The position numbers and the translations under genes are program-made. Under the pieces are notes generated by a model. It was given only the letters and a program-made list of their open reading frames with translations. It was not told where the DNA came from and did no database searches. Source: Bacteroidota bacterium (GTDB lineage Bacteria > Bacteroidota > Ignavibacteria > SZUA-365). Taken from it: 20,431 bases of DNA. This document shows positions 6,520-12,637 of this stretch, piece after piece. Position 1 is the stretch's first letter. Every line of letters begins with the position of its first letter. The stretch spans positions 1-20,431 of the forward strand of contig JAGTUZ010000069.1 in NCBI GenBank assembly GCA_018224415.1, in the 5' to 3' direction.

Positions 6520-7235
6520 TGAGAGTCGACGTTGTCACGGCCTTCCCGCCGTTGTTCCAGGGGCCGCTCAGCGAGAGCATCCTTAAACGCGCGCAGGCGG
6601 CCGGCCATGCTGAAATCATTGTGCATGATCTTCGCGCCTATGCGTTTGACAAACACCGCACGCTCGACGATACGCCCTATGGCGGCGGCGCGGGAATGAT
6701 CCTCAAAGCCGAGCCGCTGTTTGCATGCGTCGATACGCTGCAGTCGCAGCGCCGGTACGATGAGGTAATTCTCACTTCGCCCGCGGGCCGGGTGTATGAC
6801 CAGAATCTGGCCAAACGCCTCTCGATGATGGGCAACCTCATCATCATTTGCGGGCATTACAAGGGCGTCGACCAGCGGGTGATCGATACGCTGGTCACGA
6901 TGGAAATATCCATCGGCGATTATGTGCTCACCGGCGGCGAACTGGCCGCGGCCGTGATCATCGATTCGGTGGTACGCCTGATCCCGGGTGTCATTGGTGA
7001 CGGAGAGTCGATGCTGACCGATTCGTTCATGGAAGGTGAACTCGACTGTCCCTACTATACGCGTCCCCCGGAATTCCGCGGGATGTCTGTTCCGGAAGAC
7101 CTGCTCTCCGGTGACCACAAGCGTGTCGCCGCATGGCGCGCGCGGGCCGCACGGATGCTCACGAAACAGCGTCGTCCGGACCTGCTGACAGACGCGATCG
7201 AGGACGCGGAGCATGGCAGAAGAAAACGAAAATAG
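6519..7235 (+). CDS. trmD: tRNA (guanine-N1)-methyltransferase TrmD
   Basis: The 238-residue product matches TrmD in length and motifs: RVDVVTAFPPLF at the N-terminus, DDTPYGGGAGMILKAEP, CGHYKGVDQR at 111-120, SIGDYVLTGGE at 131-141 (trefoil-knot cofactor site) and DCPYYTRPPEFRG. It methylates G37 of tRNAs with G36, which prevents +1 frameshifting. The family motif is often CGRYEGxDxR; the CGHYKG form here is a variant I associate with the FCB group. Its ATG overlaps the rimM stop in TGATG, so the two are probably translationally coupled. Confidence 0.96.
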   Translation: MRVDVVTAFPPLFQGPLSESILKRAQAAGHAEIIVHDLRAYAFDKHRTLDDTPYGGGAGMILKAEPLFACVDTLQSQRRYDEVILTSPAGRVYDQNLAKRLSMMGNLIIICGHYKGVDQRVIDTLVTMEISIGDYVLTGGELAAAVIIDSVVRLIPGVIGDGESMLTDSFMEGELDCPYYTRPPEFRGMSVPEDLLSGDHKRVAAWRARAARMLTKQRRPDLLTDAIEDAEHGRRKRK

Positions 7236-7238
7236 CTG

Positions 7239-7246
7239 TATATTTG
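7239..7246 (+). promoter_or_regulatory. Possible Bacteroidota-type -7 element before rplS
   Basis: TATATTTG is an exact match to TAnnTTTG, the -7 consensus of the Bacteroidota housekeeping sigma factor. It lies just after the trmD stop and 37 bp before the rplS ATG. No convincing TTG-type -33 element is visible upstream inside the trmD 3' end. A TATAAT at 7261-7266 also lies in the gap but has no partner at the right distance. Confidence 0.35.
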
Positions 7247-7282
7247 AATCAATAGGATGATATAATCCAAGGAGTTTTTCCC

Positions 7283-7621
7283 ATGAACAAAATCGATCTC
7301 ATTGAAAAGTCCATGATGCGCAGCGACCTGGCGGATTTCAAGCCCGGCGATGTCGTCAATGTGCACGTGCGCGTCAAGGAAGGTAACAAGGAGCGCATCC
7401 AGGAATACCAGGGCATCGTGATCTCGATCAAGGGTCCTGGCCTGCGCCGCACGTTCACCGTACGCAAGGTCAGCAACGGCATCGGCGTCGAGCGTATTTT
7501 CCCGATCCACTCGCCGTCCATCGCCAAGGTGGAAAAGGTGCGCAACGGAAACGTCCGCCGCGCCAAACTGTTTTACCTTCGCAACCTCGCCGCCAAGCAG
7601 GTCCGCGCAAAAACTACCTGA
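7283..7621 (+). CDS. rplS: 50S ribosomal protein L19
   Basis: The 112-residue product is a standard-length L19: LADFKPGDVVNVHVRVKEG, the motif RIQEYQGIVISIKGPG, RRTFTVRKVSNGIGVERIFP, and the basic end RRAKLFYLRN. L19 lies at the 30S-50S interface. AAGGAG at 7269-7274 lies 8 bp before the ATG. It is the last gene of the ffh-rpsP-rimM-trmD-rplS block and is followed by a long hairpin. Confidence 0.97.
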   Translation: MNKIDLIEKSMMRSDLADFKPGDVVNVHVRVKEGNKERIQEYQGIVISIKGPGLRRTFTVRKVSNGIGVERIFPIHSPSIAKVEKVRNGNVRRAKLFYLRNLAAKQVRAKTT

Positions 7622-7648
7622 CCCCCTTTTCTTTTTGCAGATTCTGAC

Positions 7649-7677
7649 ACAAGAGACATGCCCTGCATGTCTCTTGT
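7649..7677 (+). terminator. Perfect 13-bp hairpin after rplS, likely terminator
   Basis: ACAAGAGACATGC (7649-7661) pairs perfectly with GCATGTCTCTTGT (7665-7677) around a CCT loop. It lies 27 bp after the rplS stop. The T-rich stretch (CCCCTTTTCTTTTTGC) is before the stem, not after it, so it is not a classical intrinsic terminator. A terminator, a 3'-end stabilizer or a processing site are all possible. The ribosome binding site of the next gene follows within 6 bp. Confidence 0.6.
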
Positions 7678-7692
7678 CGCAACGGAGATTCC

Positions 7693-8523
7693 ATGCCCAG
7701 ACTTGTCGCCCGCCATCACGAAATCAACCGACAGCTTCTCGAGGAATTGCAGCGTGCCGGCGGTCCCGGCCTCGACGTACAGGATCTTCCGCCCGAGGAG
7801 GCGTCATGGACCCTGGCCGAAGCGGAGACCGACGTGGCCCTGGTGTCACCGCTGTTCTTCGGCAAGCGCGAGAGTGACGTCGCCCTCCTGGGCGGCGCCT
7901 GTGTCGCTGCCGTGGGAGCCACCGGCGAATGGCGGCTGCATTTCCATGGCGGCCTGCGCAGCATCGGAACCGTCGGGTATTTCGGCAACGGCGGCATTGC
8001 GGTGATACTGGCTGAAATATTGCTCAAGGAGAAATATGGGATGTCGCCGCGCATGCAGAAGCTGCCGATGCCCGATGACACACATTCCGCCCAGGTCCTC
8101 TTCGACACGCTCGATGCGATCGTGACGACGGATGATACGCAGCGTGCGGGACTCTCCGCTCCAGGCTTCATCGACCTGATCGACGAATGGTTTGACATGA
8201 CGCAGCTGCCGCTGGTGCGGGAAGTGTTTATCGGCTGGGAATCGCGACTGGACGTCACCATCGATGCTGCCGTCCATGCCGCAGGCCTGGCCGCCGACGC
8301 CGCGGCGCTCCAGCACGTCGAGGAGAAACTGCAGGGACGGGGCGTGGAATCCGAACTGGAATTGCTGCCCGCACATTTTCGCTATCGCTTCACCGAAGAC
8401 GTTATCGAGGGATTGCAGACGTTCTTCCACCTCGCGTTTGCTCACGGTCTCCACCGCGACATTCCGGACCTCGTCTTCTGGTCGGAGGAGGAATCGTCAG
8501 ACCGTGAGGGCGTGAGGGCGTGA
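7693..8523 (+). CDS. MqnA/MqnD-like periplasmic-binding-fold protein
   Basis: The 276-residue product resembles the futalosine-pathway menaquinone family (MqnA/MqnD, VitK2_biosynth fold) in several places. ETDVALVSPLFFGKRESDV lies where MqnA has its serine- and tyrosine-containing loop. RSIGTVGYFGNGGIAVILAE and LLKEKYGMSP follow, and IDLIDEWFDMTQLPLVREV resembles the family's YDLGEEW...TGLPFVFA segment. It is too divergent to assign a reaction. No signal peptide is seen, so it is probably cytoplasmic. CGGAG at 7683-7687 supports the start. The last residues, REGVRA, and the stop codon are encoded by the first copies of an 8-bp tandem repeat. Confidence 0.5.
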   Translation: MPRLVARHHEINRQLLEELQRAGGPGLDVQDLPPEEASWTLAEAETDVALVSPLFFGKRESDVALLGGACVAAVGATGEWRLHFHGGLRSIGTVGYFGNGGIAVILAEILLKEKYGMSPRMQKLPMPDDTHSAQVLFDTLDAIVTTDDTQRAGLSAPGFIDLIDEWFDMTQLPLVREVFIGWESRLDVTIDAAVHAAGLAADAAALQHVEEKLQGRGVESELELLPAHFRYRFTEDVIEGLQTFFHLAFAHGLHRDIPDLVFWSEEESSDREGVRA

Positions 8524-8607
8524 GGACGTGAGGACGTGAGGGCGTGAGGGCGTGAGGGCGTGAGGGCGTGAGGGCGTGAGGGCGTGAGGGCGTGAGGGCG
8601 TGAGGAA
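8504..8607. repeat. 8-bp tandem array GTGAGGGC, 12 units plus a degenerate one
   Basis: Units start every 8 bp from 8504. Ten are GTGAGGGC, two (8520, 8528) are GTGAGGAC, and the final unit at 8600 is GTGAGGAA. The first units lie inside the preceding gene and provide its stop codon. At 24 bp (three units) the repeat is also 8 codons long, giving spurious ORFs on the minus strand. Confidence 0.97.
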
Positions 8608-8630
8608 GTCATTTTCTTTGCTTTGCTTTC

Positions 8631-8662
8631 CTCACCGCCTACCCGCCTCACCGCTTACCCGG
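8631..8662. repeat. Inverted-orientation 8-bp units after the GTGAGGGC array
   Basis: CTCACCGC, CTACCCGC, CTCACCGC and TTACCCGG lie head to tail with period 8. Their reverse complements (for example GCGGTGAG) resemble the units of the preceding array, so this segment reads as the same family in the opposite orientation and could fold back onto it. The last unit also contains CCGCTTACC, the reverse complement of GGTAAGCGG at 10492-10500. Confidence 0.7.
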
Positions 8663-8697
8663 CAGTGCATTTTGTTGTGCGCCGACGGCAGCGTCTC

Positions 8698-8726
8698 TTG
8701 CAACTCGCGGGAGCAGAACCTAGATT
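8698..8726 (+). promoter_or_regulatory. Candidate promoter for recN
   Basis: TTGCAA (8698-8703) and TAGATT (8721-8726) are separated by exactly 17 bp. Each matches 4 of 6 bases of the classical -35 and -10 hexamers. Transcription would begin about 25-30 bp before the recN ATG. The spacing is good but the matches are moderate and the Bacteroidota-type consensus is not met. Confidence 0.35.
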
Positions 8727-8759
8727 GCTTTTTTACGCCCTTTCAGTGATGGGAAACGA

Positions 8760-10496
8760 ATGCTCACCTCTCTGCTGATCAGGAATTTCGCGCTGATCGA
8801 GGAAATACGTTTCGAGATAGGACCCGGACTCACGGTCATGACCGGGGAGACCGGGGCGGGGAAGTCCATTGTCATCGACGCCCTCGGTCTCGTGCTGGGC
8901 GAACGCGCCGACACAACCATGATCCGCCAGGGCAGCGACCGGGCAGTGGTTGAAGCGGAACTCGACGCCACTCCGCTCGCGGCGCTGCGGCCTCTGCTCG
9001 AAGCGGCCGGCGCGGAATGGCATCCAGTGCTCATCCTTCGTCGCGAGCTGTCGGCCAAGGGCAGCAGCCGGGCGTTTGTCAACGACACCCCCGTGCAGAT
9101 CGCCACGCTGCGCGACATCGGCAACCGGCTGGTGGATATCCACGGCCAGCACGAGCATCAATCCCTGCTCCGTGCCGAGACGCACCGCGGGGTGCTCGAC
9201 AGCGATCCGGAAATCACAGTGGCGCTGCGGGAATACCGTGCGCAGTATCAGGAATTCATCGCCGTCATCGCCGAACTCGAAGCGGCACGCCGCACGCGCG
9301 ATCGCATTGACGAACGGCGTGTTGTCGCGGAACATCAGCTCCGGGAAATCGCACTGGTGAATCCCGTTGAGGACGAAGACGATGCAATCGAACGGGAATT
9401 GAAAGTCGTCGAGCACAGCGAACGACTCGCGACCGCGTCCAGTGAAATCGTGGACCTGCTGTATGACGGCGAGCACAACGTGGTGGATGCGCTGGGGCGC
9501 TGCGAAAAGCTGCTCGACGAGATCGAACGCATCGACGGCAGCGTCGCCGCGCTGAAACGCGACGTGGATGCGGCATCGGCCGGCCTTGCGGAAATCGCCC
9601 GGAGCATGCGCGACTATCTCGAGCGCATCGATTTCACACCCGACCGCGCCGAACAGCTGCGTCACCGCCTCGCCGAGATTTTGGCACTCAAACGCAAGTT
9701 CCGTCTCGCGCTCCCCGAACTGCTCGAGAAGAAAGACGCTCTCGCGAGGGAAATCGACGGACTCGATTCCATCGACGACCGCATCGCCGAACTCGAAAGG
9801 CGCGGAGAAACCCTGCGTGCGCACTGTTCGAAGGCCGCAGGGCTGCTGAGCCAGCGTCGCGCGTCATCGGCCGCAACGCTGTGCAAGCAGGTGGTGGCCG
9901 CGCTGAAAGATCTCGGAATCAAGAACGCGCGCTTCGAGACGCGACTGGAAGTGCTTCCCGCCACTTCGTCCGATGGACGCGCGCTGCAGCACAAGGGCAG
10001 ACCCGTGCATGCCGACGAGCACGGGTGGGACACCGTGGAATTCCATCTCTCCACCAACGTCGGAGAGGATGTGAAGCCCCTGGCGAAAGTCGTGTCCGGC
10101 GGTGAGGTGTCGCGCATCATGCTCGCCCTCAAAACGATGTTCGCCGGCCGGGACGGTATTCCTATCATGGTGTTCGACGAGATCGACGTCGGTGTGAGCG
10201 GCGGTATCGCGCGGAAGGTCGGCGAAGCCATGTATCGTCTCGCACGTGACCATCAGATCATTGCCATCACGCATCTTCCGCAGATTGCAGGCGTCGGCGC
10301 CGCGCATCTGAAAGTGGAGAAGAATGTCCGCAATGGACGTACGTCCACCCGCGTCGAGGCATTGGACGAAGACGGCCGCGTGCGCGAGATCGCCCGCCTG
10401 CTCAGCGGCGAACGCATCACTGACGCCGCCCTGCAGAGCGCCCGCGAGCTGCTGTTGCCGCCCGCTTCGCCTACGGCGAAGCCTTCGGCGCGGTAA
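8760..10496 (+). CDS. recN: DNA repair ATPase RecN
   Basis: The 578-residue SMC-like product has Walker A GETGAGKS at 29-36 and the N-terminal RecN pattern LLIRNFALIEEI. The central region of about residues 150-400 is long and helical, with coiled-coil character. The ABC signature VVSGGEVSR is at 444-452, Walker B IMVFDEIDVGVSG at 469-481, then ITHLPQIA. RecN acts early in double-strand-break repair with RecA, bringing broken ends together. The family usually ends near AxELL; here 12 more residues (PPASPTAKPSAR after LL) follow, encoded by a hairpin sequence next to a 7-bp array, so the natural end may have been displaced. No strong ribosome binding site is visible. Confidence 0.95.
   Translation: MLTSLLIRNFALIEEIRFEIGPGLTVMTGETGAGKSIVIDALGLVLGERADTTMIRQGSDRAVVEAELDATPLAALRPLLEAAGAEWHPVLILRRELSAKGSSRAFVNDTPVQIATLRDIGNRLVDIHGQHEHQSLLRAETHRGVLDSDPEITVALREYRAQYQEFIAVIAELEAARRTRDRIDERRVVAEHQLREIALVNPVEDEDDAIERELKVVEHSERLATASSEIVDLLYDGEHNVVDALGRCEKLLDEIERIDGSVAALKRDVDAASAGLAEIARSMRDYLERIDFTPDRAEQLRHRLAEILALKRKFRLALPELLEKKDALAREIDGLDSIDDRIAELERRGETLRAHCSKAAGLLSQRRASSAATLCKQVVAALKDLGIKNARFETRLEVLPATSSDGRALQHKGRPVHADEHGWDTVEFHLSTNVGEDVKPLAKVVSGGEVSRIMLALKTMFAGRDGIPIMVFDEIDVGVSGGIARKVGEAMYRLARDHQIIAITHLPQIAGVGAAHLKVEKNVRNGRTSTRVEALDEDGRVREIARLLSGERITDAALQSARELLLPPASPTAKPSAR
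10464..10482 (+). other. Hairpin inside the 3' end of recN
   Basis: GCTTCGCC (10464-10471) and GGCGAAGC (10475-10482) are perfect complements with a TAC loop. An overlapping alternative pairing, CGAAG/CTTCG, lies at 10478-10488. It encodes part of the extra RecN C-terminus and directly precedes the 7-bp array, so it may belong to the same repeat element. It could also act in transcription termination, but no U tract follows. Confidence 0.6.
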
Positions 10497-10624
10497 GCGG
10501 TAAGCGGTACGCTGTACGCCGTGCGCCGTATCCTGTACGTAGAGCGTAAAGCGTAAAGCGTACAGCGTACAGCGTAAAGCGTACAGCGTACAGCGTACAG
10601 CGTACAGCGTAAAGCGTACAGCGT
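10492..10624. repeat. 7-bp tandem array, 19 units, with orientation switch
   Basis: The whole segment stays in one 7-bp register. The first part consists of GGTAAGC, GGTAAGC, GGTACGC, TGTACGC and more degenerate units up to about 10540. From 10544 there are eleven regular units of GCGTACA or GCGTAAA. GCGTACA is the reverse complement of TGTACGC, so the second part is the same word on the other strand. For example GTACGCTGTACGC (10507-10519) pairs perfectly with GCGTACAGCGTAC (10558-10570). The array starts at the recN stop codon and ends 32 bp before cysS. Confidence 0.95.
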
Positions 10625-10656
10625 TTTCAACGAACTCTATCACCACCGTACAGACC

Positions 10657-12051
10657 ATGTCCATAGCGATCTACAATACCCTCACCCGAAGCGTCCAGGA
10701 ATTCACGCCCATCAACGATGGTGAAATCCGCATGTACTGCTGCGGACCGACCGTGTACGATTATTTCCATATCGGCAATGCCCGGTCGTTTGTGATGTCA
10801 GATGTTGTGCGCCGCTACTTCGAGTTCCGCGGGTACAAGGTCACGTATGTGATGAACATCACCGACATTGACGACAAGATCATCAAGCGCGGCAATGAAG
10901 AGGGCGTGCCCTCGTCGGCGGTCGCCGAGCGCTACGCGGCCGCATTCCTGCAGGACGCGGAACGGTTCGGCATCCGGCCGGCCACGCTCTATCCTCGCGC
11001 CACCGAGACGATAAGCGAAATCATCAAACACATTCAGGGTCTCATCGACAATGGCGCTGCGTACGTCATGGACGGCGACGTGTATTTCCGTGTCAGCGCC
11101 TACGGCGAATACGGCAAGCTCAGCCGCAAGAATGTCGAGGACCTCGAGGTCGGCGCGCGCGTGGAAGCCGACAAGCGCAAGGAGAGTCCGGTGGACTTCG
11201 CGCTGTGGAAAAACGCGAAGCCAGGCGAACCCACGTGGGAAGCGCCGTGGGGAACCGGGCGTCCCGGCTGGCATATCGAGTGTTCGGCCATGGCGATGAA
11301 GTATCTCGGCACGACCTTCGACATCCATGCCGGCGGCAACGACCTGATTTTCCCGCATCATGAAAACGAAATCGCGCAGAGCGAAGCACTGACACACGAG
11401 CCCTTCGCGCACTACTGGATGCACTTCGGATTCCTGAACATCGACAACGAGAAGATGTCGAAGTCCCTTGGCAATTTTTTCACCGCGCGGGAAATCCTCG
11501 ACAAATACGCGGCGGAAGTGATCCGCTTCTATTATCTGCACACGCATTACCGCAGTCCCCTCAATTTCACGCACGAGGGACTCGACGCGGCCAAAGCGGG
11601 CTTGCAGAAACTGCAGGGGCTCTACGAGACGCTGCCGGAAGCGCCGGAGGGAACGACACCGGTGGACGTTGCCGCATTCGAACGGCGATTCATCGAGGCG
11701 ATGGACGACGACTTCAACACCTCAGCCGCTTTCGGCACGCTGTTCGACATGGCGCGGGAACTGAACGGCGTCCTGCATTCCGCATCGGGTCTCGAGGCGG
11801 AAAGCCGGCAGGCCGCATTCGATTTCCTGCACCGCGCGGCGGCGGGCGTGTTTGGCGTGCTGCGCACGGAAGCCGCAGTGGGCGGTGACCGCCTGCTGGG
11901 CGATGTCATGCAGCTGCTCATGGATATCCGGGCCGAAGCGAGGAAGGAGAAACAGTGGGCGCTGTCCGACCGCATCCGCGACGGACTCAAAGACCTCGGC
12001 ATCGCGCTCGAGGACGGCAAGGACGGCACAAAATGGAAACTCGGAGAATAA
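10657..12051 (+). CDS. cysS: Cysteinyl-tRNA synthetase
   Basis: The 464-residue product has the class I signatures of CysRS. MYCCGPTVYD contains the zinc ligand Cys29, HIGN is at 38-41, and GWHIECSAM and IFPHHENEIAQSEA supply the other zinc ligands. KMSKS is at 266-270, followed by LGNF. The C-terminal helical anticodon-binding part includes DDDFNTSAAFGTLFDMAREL. It charges tRNA-Cys. No ribosome binding site is evident. The leader consists largely of the 7-bp array, so its expression may depend on that sequence or on read-through from recN. The next gene begins 7 bp after its stop. Confidence 0.97.
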   Translation: MSIAIYNTLTRSVQEFTPINDGEIRMYCCGPTVYDYFHIGNARSFVMSDVVRRYFEFRGYKVTYVMNITDIDDKIIKRGNEEGVPSSAVAERYAAAFLQDAERFGIRPATLYPRATETISEIIKHIQGLIDNGAAYVMDGDVYFRVSAYGEYGKLSRKNVEDLEVGARVEADKRKESPVDFALWKNAKPGEPTWEAPWGTGRPGWHIECSAMAMKYLGTTFDIHAGGNDLIFPHHENEIAQSEALTHEPFAHYWMHFGFLNIDNEKMSKSLGNFFTAREILDKYAAEVIRFYYLHTHYRSPLNFTHEGLDAAKAGLQKLQGLYETLPEAPEGTTPVDVAAFERRFIEAMDDDFNTSAAFGTLFDMARELNGVLHSASGLEAESRQAAFDFLHRAAAGVFGVLRTEAAVGGDRLLGDVMQLLMDIRAEARKEKQWALSDRIRDGLKDLGIALEDGKDGTKWKLGE

Positions 12052-12058
12052 ACGCCTT

Positions 12059-12625
12059 ATGTCCGAAGAATTCGAATCCCGCAACCCGCAAGCCGGCACG
12101 CCGCCGCACGAGGAGGCCACATTCCTCTGGAGCAACTTCTTTCAGCGTGACCGTGAAAAGGATATCCTGACGCTCCTCCGGGGCATCCCGATTTTCGAGG
12201 GGCTCGGCCGCAGCCAGCTTCGGGCGGTGGAACGCATCCTGCACCGCAGGAAATATCACGCCGGCGAATACATCTTCCGCGAAGGCGATCCCGGCCTCGG
12301 CATGTACATCATCGAGAAGGGTGAGGTCTCCATCGTCAGCGAAAGCCGCTCGAGCGAGATATCCCGCCTGGGGAAGGGCGAGTTTTTCGGAGAGATGTCC
12401 ATGTTCAATGACCGTCCACGCACGGCCAGCGCGCTAGCCTATGAGGACACGAAAGTATTCGGCTTTTTCCAGCCCGACCTTCTTTCGCTGCTGGAAACGC
12501 GTCCGAGCATCGGGACGAAGGTCGTGATGATGCTCTCGCGCATACTCGCCGAACGTCTCTACAAGGCGGGACAGGAAAATGCGCGCCTGCGTTCCGAACT
12601 GTTCATGCGTGACAACGCGCGCTAG
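12059..12625 (+). CDS. Stand-alone cyclic-nucleotide-binding domain protein
   Basis: The ATG at 12059, 7 bp after the cysS stop, is preferred over an open frame extending into cysS. The 188-residue product has a charged N-terminal region and then a cNMP-binding (CAP_ED) domain at about residues 40-160: LLRGIPIFEGLGRSQLRAVE, then FREGDPGLGMYIIEKGEVSI, and the phosphate-binding-cassette-like FFGEMSMFNDRPRTASA with its conserved Glu and Arg. After it there is only one helical stretch. No helix-turn-helix, kinase or channel domain is present, so it is not a CRP-type regulator. It may be a ligand sensor acting on a partner. It lies in a tight series with cysS and the AI-2E-family gene. Confidence 0.85.
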   Translation: MSEEFESRNPQAGTPPHEEATFLWSNFFQRDREKDILTLLRGIPIFEGLGRSQLRAVERILHRRKYHAGEYIFREGDPGLGMYIIEKGEVSIVSESRSSEISRLGKGEFFGEMSMFNDRPRTASALAYEDTKVFGFFQPDLLSLLETRPSIGTKVVMMLSRILAERLYKAGQENARLRSELFMRDNAR

Positions 12626-12637
12626 GGACCCATCGGC

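Noticed and set aside
8504..8662. CRISPR array
   Set aside because: The units are 8 bp and contiguous without spacers, and there are no cas genes; the same holds for the other arrays.
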